A DNA stretch of 64,000 nt from Oscillospiraceae bacterium (lineage in GTDB: Bacteria; Bacillota; Clostridia; Oscillospirales; Ruminococcaceae): NCBI GenBank assembly GCA_019423755.1, contig JAHZAU010000002.1, positions 1 to 64,000 of the forward strand, given 5' to 3'. The notes beneath the pieces were generated by a model that was not told the DNA's origin, did no database searches, and saw nothing but the letters and a program-made list of their open reading frames with translations. Made by a program: the position numbers and the translations under genes. Each line of letters starts with the position of its first letter. Within the stretch, counting starts at the first letter, position 1. Below, one piece after another: positions 14,663-23,494 of the stretch.

Positions 14663-17530
14663 ATGAGCAACGGTTACAACGTTGATGATATTCTTTCCGA
14701 AATCAAGAGCAAAAAGAGCCGCCAGTCCCGGGACGGCGCCCGTCCGGCCCCGCGGGACAGCGCGCCCCGCTCCGGGTGGGACAACGCCCCTTCCCGCGCC
14801 CCCGCCTGGGAAAACAACCGCCAGCCGGCGCCGCACAGCCCCTCCCGCCCGGCCTCAGAGGCTTCCCCCGAGAAACTGCACCCCCGCTCTGACTTCCAGA
14901 TCGACCGCCGGGAGCAGTTTGCCCACACCGGCGCCGCCCCCTCCCAGCCGGAGCCTTCCCGTCCTGCCTCCCCGTGGGACGCTCCTTCCGGCGGCTGGGA
15001 CGCTCCCTCCGCCCCGCGTACCGGGTGGGACAATGCCCCTTCCTTTGGGCAGGAGCAGTCCTACCGGCAGGCAGCCCCTTCCCGGCCGGACTTCGGCCAG
15101 CCGGCTCCGGAAGCGGAGCGCTTTGGCTCCTACCAGCAGCCGGAGCCTGCCGCTCCCACCGCGCAGCCAGGCTTTTCCCGTTTCCAGCCCCAGGCGGAGC
15201 CCTCTGCCCCGCAGAGCGCTTCCCCTTCCGGCGGACGCCCCAACTTTGACGCCATCTTCGGCAGCGGGGCGCAATCTTCCGGGCGGCCCTCCTTCGGCGG
15301 ACAGGACCTTTCCTTCTCCGCCCAACAAACTGGCCCGGCGCCTTCTTCTACCCCCAACCCGGACTACCGCCGCTACTTTGGCGAAAACGCCGGCAGCTTC
15401 TCCTCCCAGGAGCAGGCTGCACCGTCCCCTTCCGCTACGGCCTCCGCTCCCAAGCCGGATTTCGGCGCCACCACCACCTTCTCGGTGCCGGACAGCGAGA
15501 ACTTTTCCCCCTCCGGGGACCCGGCGGGCAAGTTCTCCTCCTTTGACAAGGCTTCCCGTCCCGACCACTTCCGCATCGACCTGCCGGATGAACTGATGGA
15601 CGAGGATGCACCCTCCTCCCAGCCGATGGAAGACCCGGCCCAGGAAAAACGGGGTCTCTTCCACCGCAAGAAGCGCACCTTTGAGCCGGAAGAGGAGCCG
15701 GAGGACGCCTCCGCCCTTTCCAACGCCGACATCCCGGTGCCGGAAGACGACGAGGACCTGATCGATTACAGCTCCCCCGAAGACAAACAGGCCATCATCA
15801 ACGACATGAAGAGCATCAAGCTGGGGCTCATCATTCGCGGCGCTCTGTGCATCGTGCTGTTTGTCATCTCCCTGTATCTGTGCCTGGCGGCCCGCAACAT
15901 CGCCATCGGCGGCGAGCTGCTGCCGCTGCCCACCTTCATGCAGCCGGAAAGCGGCCCCACCGCCGTCCGCTACTACATGATCGTCTCCACCGTAGTGTGC
16001 GCCCTGGGTGCGGTCATCTGCTCCAACACCGTCGGCGGCGGCATCCTGTCGCTCTTTAAGTTCCAGGCGGACACCGACTCCCTGCCGGCACTGGCTATGC
16101 TGGGCGCCCTGGCCCAGGGCATCTGCTACATCGTCCGCCCGGCCTTCTTCCACAGCGACAACCTGGACTCCAACTTCTTCCTGTTCTTCCCCGCCGCCAT
16201 CCTCATCCTGCTCTTTAACCTCATCGGCAAGCTGATGGTGGTGCTGCGCATCCAGAACAACTTTAAGCTCATCGTCAGCGACCGGGTGAAAAATTCCGTC
16301 AACTTCCTGCGGGACCGCGACCTGCTGCGCGACCTTTCCAAGAGCCTGCCGCTGGACGAGTTCACCATTGCCTACCCCGAGCAGTCGAAACTCCTGGCGA
16401 ACTTCCTCGACAACTCCTACTCCACCGACCACGCCGAAAACGCCAGCCGGGTGCTGGCTCCGGTGTCGCTGCTGGCGGCCATCCTGCTGGCGGTGCTGGG
16501 CTTCTTCTTTAACAACAAGGACGCCTCCGCCGCCATCTCTACCTTTGCTGCGGTGCTTTGCATCTGCGCTCCGCTGACCTCCACCATCGCCGCCAACTAC
16601 CCGCTGCTGCGCCTTTCCAAGAAGCTCATCCCCGCCGGAGCTATGGTCTCCGGTTACAGCGCGGTGGAGACCTTCTCCCGCACCGAAGCGGTGGTGCTGG
16701 ACGCCTGCGACCTGTTCCGCCCGGAAAATGTGGTGCTCCACGGCATCAAGGCCTTCGACCAGGGCAAGATCGACACCGTCATCCTGGACGCTGCCAGCGT
16801 GGTCTGCGGCTCCAACGGGATGCTCTCCGCCGTCTTTGCCAAGATCATCGGTTCCAACAAGAACATGCTCAAGCCGGTGGAAAACCTGACCTACGAGGAC
16901 GGCATGGGCCTGTCCGCCTGGGTGGACGGCAAACGGGTGCTCATCGGCAACCGCGACCTGATGCTCAACCACGGCGTAGAGGTCCCCAGCAAGGACTACG
17001 AGATGCGCTACGTCAAAGACTCCAAGAACATCATCTACCTTTCTAACTCCGGCGAGCTTTCCGCCATGTTCGTCATCAGCTACAACCCCAACAGCGCCAT
17101 GGCCGACGAGCTCAACAAGCTCATGGACCACGGCATGTTCCTGGTGGTGGAGACCTCCGACCCCAACATCACCGAGGAGAAGATCTGCGCGGCGTACAAG
17201 TTCCCCGCCGACCAGCTCAAGCTCCTGCCCGCCCGCTTCCACGGCCTGTACAACAGCCTCACCGCCGAGAAGCCCCGGGCTTCCTCCAAGATCGGTTATG
17301 TGGGCGGCAGCCGCACCATGATCCGCGCCATCCTGGACTGCAGCGTCATCAAGCGCTGCATCTCCCAGGCAGTCACCGTACAGATCATCGCCCTGCTGCT
17401 GGGTTACGCCCTGGTGGCCCTCTTCACCCTCATGGGCAACCTTTCTATGATCAGCATCGCCCACGTGCTGCTTTACCAGCTGCTGTGGGGCGCTCTGGTC
17501 ATCATCCTGCCCAACATGAAGCGTCTGTAA
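14663..17530 (+). CDS. Large membrane protein resembling a catalytically dead P-type ATPase
   Basis: 955 residues. Residues 1 to about 310 are Pro/Ser/Ala-rich and disordered, with repeated (G/P)WD(N)APS units; then an acidic stretch and a first membrane segment at about 388-409, with further ones following. From about 620 it aligns by eye with a heavy-metal P-type ATPase core: membrane segment CICAPLTS where a CPC motif would be, then TEAVVLD680ACDLF in place of DKTGT, an intact-looking N-domain signature VLIGNRDLM (about 759-767), TSD (831-833) for TGD, and VGGSRTM (about 880-886) for GDGxND. Two C-terminal helices follow. Asp680 remains but KTGT and the hinge Asp are gone, so pumping is unlikely; regulation or scaffolding is inferred. 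ATG with AAGGAG, 45 bp after rlmB. Confidence 0.75.
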   Translation: MSNGYNVDDILSEIKSKKSRQSRDGARPAPRDSAPRSGWDNAPSRAPAWENNRQPAPHSPSRPASEASPEKLHPRSDFQIDRREQFAHTGAAPSQPEPSRPASPWDAPSGGWDAPSAPRTGWDNAPSFGQEQSYRQAAPSRPDFGQPAPEAERFGSYQQPEPAAPTAQPGFSRFQPQAEPSAPQSASPSGGRPNFDAIFGSGAQSSGRPSFGGQDLSFSAQQTGPAPSSTPNPDYRRYFGENAGSFSSQEQAAPSPSATASAPKPDFGATTTFSVPDSENFSPSGDPAGKFSSFDKASRPDHFRIDLPDELMDEDAPSSQPMEDPAQEKRGLFHRKKRTFEPEEEPEDASALSNADIPVPEDDEDLIDYSSPEDKQAIINDMKSIKLGLIIRGALCIVLFVISLYLCLAARNIAIGGELLPLPTFMQPESGPTAVRYYMIVSTVVCALGAVICSNTVGGGILSLFKFQADTDSLPALAMLGALAQGICYIVRPAFFHSDNLDSNFFLFFPAAILILLFNLIGKLMVVLRIQNNFKLIVSDRVKNSVNFLRDRDLLRDLSKSLPLDEFTIAYPEQSKLLANFLDNSYSTDHAENASRVLAPVSLLAAILLAVLGFFFNNKDASAAISTFAAVLCICAPLTSTIAANYPLLRLSKKLIPAGAMVSGYSAVETFSRTEAVVLDACDLFRPENVVLHGIKAFDQGKIDTVILDAASVVCGSNGMLSAVFAKIIGSNKNMLKPVENLTYEDGMGLSAWVDGKRVLIGNRDLMLNHGVEVPSKDYEMRYVKDSKNIIYLSNSGELSAMFVISYNPNSAMADELNKLMDHGMFLVVETSDPNITEEKICAAYKFPADQLKLLPARFHGLYNSLTAEKPRASSKIGYVGGSRTMIRAILDCSVIKRCISQAVTVQIIALLLGYALVALFTLMGNLSMISIAHVLLYQLLWGALVIILPNMKRL

Positions 17531-17547
17531 GCCTGCGTTACCCCTTC

Positions 17548-17584
17548 CGCCTCCGGCTCCCCGCCGGGGGCGGTTTTCTTTTTG
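17548..17584 (+). terminator. Terminator after the pseudo-ATPase gene
   Basis: CCGCC-TCCGGC / GCCGGGGGCGG hairpin followed by TTTTCTTTTT. Confidence 0.8.
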
Positions 17585-17636
17585 TCCGGGCTGTGGTACA
17601 ATAGGCCGAGACTCAACCGGAAGGAGCGTTTTCGCC

Positions 17637-18530
17637 TTGAACCCACCCATCCCCCATCCCCAAGGGCTGTTGCTCCGGCAGCAGCCGGACTTCTCCCTGC
17701 CGGACATCCTGGACTGCGGGCAGTGCTTCCGCTTCTGGGAGGTGTGCGGCCCCGACGCCTCCGCCGGCTGCCAGACCTACGAAGGCGTGGCCCTGGGCCG
17801 CTACCTGCGGCTGCAGCGGGACCCGGAGGGCAACGTCCTGCTTTTTGACACCACCCCCGAGGACTTCGAACGCCTTTGGCGGCGGTATTTTGACCTGGAT
17901 ACCGACTACTGCGCCATCAAGACGGCCCTTTCCCAGGACCCGGTGCTGAAAGAAGCCGCCGCCTGGGCCCCGGGCATCCGCATCCTGCGCCAGGAGGGCT
18001 GGGAGGCGCTGTGCTGCTTTATCATCAGCCAAAACAACAACATCGCCCGCATCAAGGGCATTGTGGACCGCTTCTGCCAAAGCTTCGGCTCCCCCATCGG
18101 CACCTTCGGCGGGCAGGAGCGCTTCGCCTTCCCCACGCCGCAGCAGCTTTCCGGCATCACCGCCGAGGACCTGGCGCCGCTGCGGGCCGGGTTCCGGGCC
18201 AAATACCTGGCGGATGCGGTGGCGAAGGTCAACGCCGGGGAAGTCTGCCTAGAAGAGCTGCCCACCCTCCCCATCGAGGAGGCCCGCCAGCAGCTGCAGC
18301 GCATCCACGGCGTCGGACCAAAGGTGGCCGAATGCGCTCTGCTTTACGGCTTTGGGCGGATGGAGTGCTTCCCGCTGGACGTATGGATGAAGCGGGTCAT
18401 GGCCCAGCTGCTGCCCCAGGGCCTGCCCGACTGCGCCCGGGAGCACGCCGGCATCGCCCAGCAGTACCTGTTCCACTACGCCCGCACCTGCCCGGCGGCA
18501 GGGCTTTCCCCAAAAGAAAGGAAAATCTGA
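17637..18530 (+). CDS. ogg: 8-oxoguanine DNA glycosylase (OGG1-type HhH-GPD)
   Basis: 297 residues. The N-terminal OGG domain begins with FSLPDILDCGQCFRFW and is followed by the HhH-GPD core with SQNNNIARIKGIV and the helix-hairpin-helix IHGVGPKVAECALLYGF. Catalytic lysine K229 and aspartate D248 (PLDVWMKRV) match the bifunctional glycosylase/AP-lyase pair of human OGG1 (K249/D268). It removes 8-oxoguanine paired with C. The start is TTG 17637 with AAGGAG 10 nt upstream; no ATG fits. It has its own small unit after a terminator, with TACAAT visible at about 17595. Confidence 0.9.
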   Translation: MNPPIPHPQGLLLRQQPDFSLPDILDCGQCFRFWEVCGPDASAGCQTYEGVALGRYLRLQRDPEGNVLLFDTTPEDFERLWRRYFDLDTDYCAIKTALSQDPVLKEAAAWAPGIRILRQEGWEALCCFIISQNNNIARIKGIVDRFCQSFGSPIGTFGGQERFAFPTPQQLSGITAEDLAPLRAGFRAKYLADAVAKVNAGEVCLEELPTLPIEEARQQLQRIHGVGPKVAECALLYGFGRMECFPLDVWMKRVMAQLLPQGLPDCAREHAGIAQQYLFHYARTCPAAGLSPKERKI

Positions 18531-18561
18531 AGAAAAAAGCAAATTGTTATAGATTTGTCAA

Positions 18562-18589
18562 TTGATTTTTGCGGGAGAACTGGTATAAT
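18562..18589 (+). promoter_or_regulatory. Promoter of fba
   Basis: TTGATT (18562-18567), 16-bp spacer, TATAAT (18584-18589), about 70 bp before the aldolase ATG. Confidence 0.75.
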
Positions 18590-18659
18590 AAAAGCAATCG
18601 GGCAAAAAGAGCCGGCACAGGGCCAGGCTCCGCCCTGTGGTTAAGGAGGATTCGGTTTC

Positions 18660-19523
18660 ATGTTAGTTTCTGCAAAAGAGATGCTGGACAAGGCAAAGGC
18701 CGGCAAGTATGCCGTCGGCCACTTTAACATCAACAACCTGGAATGGGCAAAAATGATCCTGCAGGCAGCACAGGAGTGCAACTCCCCGGTAATCCTGGGC
18801 GTATCCGAAGGCGCCGGCAAGTATATGTGCGGCTACAGCACCATCGTGGGCATGGTAAACGGCATGCTCAAAGAGATGAACATCACCGTACCGGTGGCTC
18901 TGCACCTGGACCACGGCAGCTATGAAGGCGCCAAAGAGTGCATCGAAAAGGGCTTCTCCTCCGTTATGTTCGACGGCTCCCACTACCCGGTGGAAGAGAA
19001 CATCGAAAAGACCAAAGAGATCGTCCGTCTGGCTCGGGAAAAGGGCTGCTCCGTTGAGGCCGAAGTCGGCGCTATCGGCGGTGAAGAAGACGGCGTCATC
19101 GGCGGCGGCGAAGTTGCCGACCCCAAAGAGTGCAAGATGATCGCCGACCTGGGCGTGGACATGCTGGCTGCCGGTATCGGCAACATCCACGGCGTATATC
19201 CCGCCAACTGGCAGGGCCTGAACTTTGAGGTCCTGGCTGAGATCCAGAAGCTGACCGGCGCTCTGCCCCTGGTCCTCCACGGCGGCACCGGCATCCCGGA
19301 CGAGATGATCCAGACCGCGATCTCCCTGGGCGTTTCCAAGATCAACGTCAACACCGAGTGCCAGCTGGTCTTTGCCGAAGCTACCCGCAAATACATCGAA
19401 GAAGGCAATGACAAGAAGGGCAAAGGCTTCGACCCCCGCAAGCTGCTCAAACCCGGCTGCGAAGCAATCAAAGCCAAAGTCATCGAAAAGATGACCCTCT
19501 TCGGCTCGGTCAACAAAGCGTAA
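18660..19523 (+). CDS. fba: Class II fructose-1,6-bisphosphate aldolase
   Basis: 287 residues. Zn-dependent aldolase of glycolysis and gluconeogenesis, cleaving fructose-1,6-bisphosphate. Motifs seen: VGHFNINNLEWAK at the N-terminus, HLDHGS (metal and catalytic region), AEVGAIGGEEDG, NIHGVYP and LVLHGGTGIPDE (metal and phosphate binding). The length is typical of the class IIA/B short form (KbaY/GatY-like enzymes also share it, so a tagatose-bisphosphate substrate cannot be excluded). ATG 18660 with AAGGAGG upstream; single-gene unit between a clear promoter and terminator. Confidence 0.93.
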   Translation: MLVSAKEMLDKAKAGKYAVGHFNINNLEWAKMILQAAQECNSPVILGVSEGAGKYMCGYSTIVGMVNGMLKEMNITVPVALHLDHGSYEGAKECIEKGFSSVMFDGSHYPVEENIEKTKEIVRLAREKGCSVEAEVGAIGGEEDGVIGGGEVADPKECKMIADLGVDMLAAGIGNIHGVYPANWQGLNFEVLAEIQKLTGALPLVLHGGTGIPDEMIQTAISLGVSKINVNTECQLVFAEATRKYIEEGNDKKGKGFDPRKLLKPGCEAIKAKVIEKMTLFGSVNKA

Positions 19524-19542
19524 AAATTCCCCGGAACGTACA

Positions 19543-19578
19543 AAATCCCCTCTCCCGCTTTGGGAGAGGGGATTTTTT
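19543..19578. terminator. Terminator after fba
   Basis: AAATCCCCTCTCCC / GGGAGAGGGGATTT perfect 14-bp stem followed by a T-run; also usable for the convergent GH18 gene. Confidence 0.9.
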
Positions 19579-19596
19579 TGTTTGGGAGCTTGGGCC

Positions 19597-21093
19597 TTAC
19601 GCCTGCCCGCGCACCTGCCGGACCAGCTCGCTTACCTGCCAAAGCTGCCCGGACTCGCCCGGGGTGTCGCACAGCAGATGATAGAACATAACGCCGCCCA
19701 ACCCCCGCCGGGCCGCCAGTGCGGTTTTGTCCCGGGCCAGGGCGGTGTTGCTGTAAAAGACGCCGTTCTGCTCGTTAGAGAAGGCATCGGGCAGGGCCGC
19801 GTCCGCCAGGGTGGGCCAGCTGGCGGAACCATCCAGCGGACGGCCATAGAGCGGCAGACCCAGCACCAGCTGCTCCGGCGCAAAGCCCATGCCGGTCATC
19901 ACCGAGATTGCCTGCTGGGCGCCGGCGTAGGTGCTGTGGCGGCCAGCCTCATCAAACTGGTCGTAGGCCATCAGGTTCACCCGGTCCACCGCCTGCACCG
20001 CTTCGGGGCTCAGCGGCACCTCCTCCGGGTAAAGGGCCAGGGAAAGCCCCATCCCCTGGGGCTTCAAGGTCTGGGAAAGGGTCACCAGGAAGGCGGAAAA
20101 GTCCGCCCATTCTTCCTCTTGGGGGAACTCCCAGTCGATGTCCACCCCGGCAAAGCCCTGCTCCCGGCAGAAGTCCGCCATAGCCTGGGCCAGGGACTGA
20201 CGCTCCTCGGGGGTGTCCAGCGTCTGCCCGGCGGCGCCCTGGCGAACTAGCTCCCCTTGGGGATTGATGGTCACCCAGCGGCGCTGCCCCTCGGGCGCCG
20301 GACCCAACTGGTCCAGCACCGTCTCCAACGCCGGGTCGGCTTGCAGCGCGCCCTGGGCGTCCCAGTAAACGGCGGTGTTGAAGATCAGGTCGCTGACCTG
20401 GGCGGCAGTTTCAACATAAGCGGACAGTTCCCCCGCCGCGTTCACCGGCAGATAGGCCGCCAGGGCAAAGTCCTCCTGCCGGTCTGGGCTGCCGGTGACC
20501 TCCACGGTGGTCAGCCGCAGGGCGGTGGGGTCGGCCCCTTCCTCCAAGGTAAAGCGCAGGGTCAGGCCGTCGGTCTCCCCGTCCCCCAGCCACACCAGGC
20601 GGCTGCGGTCGGTGCGGGTTTCTCCGCCGGTGAGGAAGTCCTCCTGCCGGTAGCGCAGCTGACCCTGGCTGTCGGTGATCTCCAAAGCCTGCACCGCCGC
20701 CCCATCAAAGGAAAGCTCCAACATCCGGGGCTGGACCGGCTGCCCGAAAGCCAGCCGCAGCGCCGGGGCTCCGTCCTGCTGCTCCAACACCGCCTCGGTA
20801 CAAGGGACGCCCGGGGTGGTGGCGCAGCTTTTCATCTCCACCGGCTGGCCGTCCCACTCGGGGGAAAACATCACCATGGCGATGAGGGGGTTGCCCTCGG
20901 TGCCCGCGCTGCCCGCTGGGCGGGAAAGCGGGTCCTCCGACACGGAGGGCGTCGGATTTTCCTCCGGGGCGGGCTGGGCCTCGGGAGCGGAGGCGGTTTC
21001 CTCCGGCTGGGCGGGGACCGTTTGGGGCGCGCCGCAGCCGCCCAGCAGCAGCACCAGGCTCAAAACGGCAGCAAAAAAACGAGGATGGTTCAT
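19597..21093 (-). CDS. Glycoside hydrolase family 18 lipoprotein
   Basis: 498 residues. Lipoprotein signal peptide with lipobox LLGGC (Cys20), then a Pro/Glu-rich linker, a beta-rich middle region, and a C-terminal GH18 barrel from about residue 240. The catalytic DxxDxDxE signature appears as FAGVDIDWEFP, with VNLMAYDQFDE and the late GGVMFYHLL strand also present. This form is close to the spore/cell-wall GH18 group (YaaH/SleL-like N-acetylglucosaminidases) but has no LysM repeats. Expected on the outer face of the membrane, acting on peptidoglycan or chitin-like glycans. ATG 21093 chosen for the signal peptide and the GGAG upstream. Confidence 0.85.
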   Translation of the reverse strand: MNHPRFFAAVLSLVLLLGGCGAPQTVPAQPEETASAPEAQPAPEENPTPSVSEDPLSRPAGSAGTEGNPLIAMVMFSPEWDGQPVEMKSCATTPGVPCTEAVLEQQDGAPALRLAFGQPVQPRMLELSFDGAAVQALEITDSQGQLRYRQEDFLTGGETRTDRSRLVWLGDGETDGLTLRFTLEEGADPTALRLTTVEVTGSPDRQEDFALAAYLPVNAAGELSAYVETAAQVSDLIFNTAVYWDAQGALQADPALETVLDQLGPAPEGQRRWVTINPQGELVRQGAAGQTLDTPEERQSLAQAMADFCREQGFAGVDIDWEFPQEEEWADFSAFLVTLSQTLKPQGMGLSLALYPEEVPLSPEAVQAVDRVNLMAYDQFDEAGRHSTYAGAQQAISVMTGMGFAPEQLVLGLPLYGRPLDGSASWPTLADAALPDAFSNEQNGVFYSNTALARDKTALAARRGLGGVMFYHLLCDTPGESGQLWQVSELVRQVRGQA

Positions 21094-21153
21094 AGGGGGT
21101 CTCCTTTCGGGGGATTTTCCCCTATTGTACCCCAAACCATCCTCGTTTCGCAA

Positions 21154-21483
21154 CTAAAACAGCGCCAGCACCCGCTCGGCCAGGAAGACCCCCACGCAGG
21201 CGGCGCCCGCCACGGTCGGCAGGCTTTTTTCCCGGAAGGCCAACACACAGGCCACCGCCAGCCCCGCTGCCGCCGAAAGGGGGCTTTGGGTGCTGCTCAA
21301 AATGGCCGGGAAGGTCATGGCCGCCAGTACCGCGTAGGGCACATAAAACAGGAAGGAGCGCAGGAACCGCCCCTGAAGCCGGCTGCGAAACAGCACCAGC
21401 GGCAGCGCACGGATGAGATAGGTCGTTCCCGCCATGGTCAGCACGCAGACCACCAGCCAAGTCGGCGAAAATGCAGCGGTCAT
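21154..21483 (-). CDS. azlD: Branched-chain amino acid export subunit AzlD
   Basis: 109 residues with about four transmembrane helices and the AzlD-type N-terminus (LVVCVLTMAGTTYLIRALPL). Small partner of AzlC in exporting branched-chain amino acids or their analogues. The ATG overlaps the azlC stop by 4 bp (ATGA, 21480-21483), so the two are translationally coupled. It ends 60 bp before the GH18 gene start. Confidence 0.9.
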   Translation of the reverse strand: MTAAFSPTWLVVCVLTMAGTTYLIRALPLVLFRSRLQGRFLRSFLFYVPYAVLAAMTFPAILSSTQSPLSAAAGLAVACVLAFREKSLPTVAGAACVGVFLAERVLALF

Positions 21484-22211
21484 ACCCGTTCCTCCTCTCT
21501 TTCACTCTCCTCCACCGGGGAAAGCCACGCCATGACCCCGGCGGCAAAGAGGGTGCTCAGGATGATAGCAAAGCCGCCGGACACCCGGTCCAGCCCCGGC
21601 ACCCAGGCAAAGAGGCAGCTTGCCGCCGCGGCCAGCACCACCACGCCCCGGACGCTGCCCATCCGGCGGGCCGGGGGCAGGATGATGGCCAGGAACATGC
21701 CGTAGATGGCGATATTCAGCGCCGAGCGCACCATCTCGGGCAGCAGCTGGCCTGCCGCCGCGCCGCCCAGGGTGCCCAGGCTCCACCCCAGGTAGGGGAT
21801 GGTCATCAGCCCGGCCATATAGGGCAGGCGCAGGGTGCCCGGCTGCTGCATGTTGACGGCGAAGATCTCGTCGGTGTTGCCGAAGGCGGCAAACAGCCTG
21901 CCGCCCAGCCCCACTGAGGGGTCCAGCTTCTGAGAAAGGGAAAGGCTCATGAGGGCGTAACGCAGGTTGATGACCACCTGGGTCAGCGCCAGTTCCAGAA
22001 GGGAGCCGCCGGCGGCGATGACCCCCAGGCCCGCTACCTGCCCGGCGGAGGTCAGGTTGGTCATGGAGATGAGCATAGCGGCCCACACCGGCAGGCCCTG
22101 GCTCTGGGCCATGATGCCGAAGCTGAAGGATACCGAAAGGTACCCCAGCCCGATGGGGATGCCGTCCGAAAGGCCCTTTCGCCAGCCGGAGCGGCGGTTT
22201 TCTTGCTGCAT
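21480..22211 (-). CDS. azlC: Branched-chain amino acid exporter subunit AzlC
   Basis: 243-residue membrane protein of the AzlC family: GLSDGIPIGLGYLSVSFSFGIMA at the N-terminus, TNLTSAGQVAG, LRYALMSLSLSQKL, and about five more helices. With AzlD it forms a LIV-type exporter. The ATG at 22211 has GGAGG 9 nt upstream; upstream in-frame sequence runs through the promoter and is not coding. Expression is probably controlled by the palindrome overlapping the -35 box. Confidence 0.92.
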   Translation of the reverse strand: MQQENRRSGWRKGLSDGIPIGLGYLSVSFSFGIMAQSQGLPVWAAMLISMTNLTSAGQVAGLGVIAAGGSLLELALTQVVINLRYALMSLSLSQKLDPSVGLGGRLFAAFGNTDEIFAVNMQQPGTLRLPYMAGLMTIPYLGWSLGTLGGAAAGQLLPEMVRSALNIAIYGMFLAIILPPARRMGSVRGVVVLAAAASCLFAWVPGLDRVSGGFAIILSTLFAAGVMAWLSPVEESEREEERV

Positions 22212-22253
22212 AGGAGAGATCCTCCCTTTCTTGCTGGTTTTTTCATAGAACCG

Positions 22254-22282
22254 ATTATACCACACTCTTTTGTACTGTACAA
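22254..22282 (-). promoter_or_regulatory. azlCD promoter with palindromic operator
   Basis: TTGTAC (22282-22277), 17-bp spacer, TATAAT (22259-22254). The -35 is half of a perfect palindrome, TTGTAC-A-GTACAA (22270-22282), so a dimeric repressor would block the promoter. Confidence 0.7.
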
Positions 22283-22350
22283 CAATAAAGCGGCCGGGGA
22301 AACAAAAAATCCGCCCCCAAAAGGACGGATTTTTCCGGGCCGGCCCCGGC

Positions 22351-22905
22351 CTACTTTTCTTTATATTCCCGGGTACAGTCGCAGAGGAAGCAGGCTTCCA
22401 GCTCCCGGGTCTCCTGCTTCTCGTCGGTGAGGGTGTAGCGGCCCCACAGGTGCTTGTGGGTAGGGACATCCTCCCGCTGGCCGCGCACCAGCCGCTCTTT
22501 AAGCTGGTTGGCGGTGATGCCGGTGACCTGGCACTGGAAGTGAGGGATCTCTTCCTCCCACGCACAGTCGGTGATATTCCAGTCGGCGCCGCCTTGGCTG
22601 GCCCGGCGGCGGGCGGCCGCGGCCCGGGCGATGGGGTTTTGGTTCCACAGGTCGTCGATACGCTCGTTTTCCCGCTGGATGGCAGCGTTCAGCTCCTCTT
22701 TGGTGCCGCCGGTCAGCTTCCAGACCACCTTGCCGTTTTGGTAGGAGACCGCAAGTTGCATCCCTTCGTCGGCGGCGATCTCCTCGGCACTGCGGAAGGG
22801 GGTGTGGTAGTAGGCTTCCTTGCTTTCCCAGGGGTCAGCGGCGGCGGTCAGGCTCCCGAGCATCAAGCAGGCGCAGGCCAGCGCGGCCAGGATGTTTCGT
22901 TTCAT
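22351..22905 (-). CDS. Secreted hypothetical protein
   Basis: 184 residues with an N-terminal signal peptide (MKRNILAALACACLMLGSLTAAA, cleaved after Ala). The mature part is about 160 residues, rich in Glu/Arg and with few hydrophobic runs. It contains paired Cys late in the chain (CAWEEEIPHFQC and CFLCDC), possibly disulfide- or metal-linked. No family recognised. ATG with AAAGGAGG upstream. It lies between azlC and a small membrane protein, all on the minus strand, but each appears to be a separate unit. Confidence 0.7.
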   Translation of the reverse strand: MKRNILAALACACLMLGSLTAAADPWESKEAYYHTPFRSAEEIAADEGMQLAVSYQNGKVVWKLTGGTKEELNAAIQRENERIDDLWNQNPIARAAAARRRASQGGADWNITDCAWEEEIPHFQCQVTGITANQLKERLVRGQREDVPTHKHLWGRYTLTDEKQETRELEACFLCDCTREYKEK

Positions 22906-22980
22906 ACGGTTCCCTCCTTTGCGGGCGGTACAGGGTCTTTTCTTTTACCATATCACCTTTGTGCCCCGGGGGCAAGGGGG

Positions 22981-23184
22981 TCACAGCTGTTTGAAGGCGG
23001 TGCGGCCAAAGGCCCAGCAGTCCAGCAGGATAAAGCCATCGGCACAGCTCCGCAGCGTCCATCGCAGCCCGTCCTCCCCCAGACCCAGCCAGCCGCTGAG
23101 AAAGGCCAGCCCCACCAGCACGCAGATGCCAAAGTGTTCCAGCCAATGGTGCAGCCGCAGCAGGGCCGCTTCGTTTTCTTTCAT
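22981..23184 (-). CDS. Small hypothetical membrane protein
   Basis: 67 residues, MKENEAALLRLHHWLEH followed by a hydrophobic stretch (ICVLVGLAFLSGWLGL) and a second weaker one (CADGFILLDCWAF). Likely one or two membrane passes. ATG 23184 has AGGAGG 8 nt upstream, which makes it credible despite its size. It precedes the secreted hypothetical gene by about 75 bp on the same strand. Function unknown. Confidence 0.6.
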   Translation of the reverse strand: MKENEAALLRLHHWLEHFGICVLVGLAFLSGWLGLGEDGLRWTLRSCADGFILLDCWAFGRTAFKQL

Positions 23185-23377
23185 GGGGGTAGCCTCCTTT
23201 CTCCTACCTTCATTGTAAGCCGCCCCCCGTTCCAGATGCAATCATTTTTCCCATTCTAATCCATTTTTGTGGACAAGCCACAGCCGGAGCCCGGGCGTTT
23301 TGTCGGAAAAGCAAAGGCTCCCCGTCTCCTTTGGCAGGATGCGCCTTCCTTTTCCCGGGATTTCCCCCATTGTTTCG

Positions 23378-23406
23378 TTGACTTTGCCGGGAACAGCCGT
23401 TAAAAT
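23378..23406 (+). promoter_or_regulatory. Promoter of the phosphoglucomutase gene
   Basis: TTGACT (23378-23383), 17-bp spacer, TAAAAT (23401-23406). Confidence 0.65.
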
Positions 23407-23494
23407 AAAGGGGTAGTATGGTTATTTTTTCTCTGTATATTTGGAAGTCCGTCCCCCGGCTTGCGGGGGCGGAAGGATGAAGGAGGTTCTTATC

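Noticed and set aside
14855..17707. 950-codon minus-strand ORF over the pseudo-ATPase gene
   Set aside because: Antisense of a GC-rich coding sequence; low-complexity Gly/Val/Glu-rich product with no domains.
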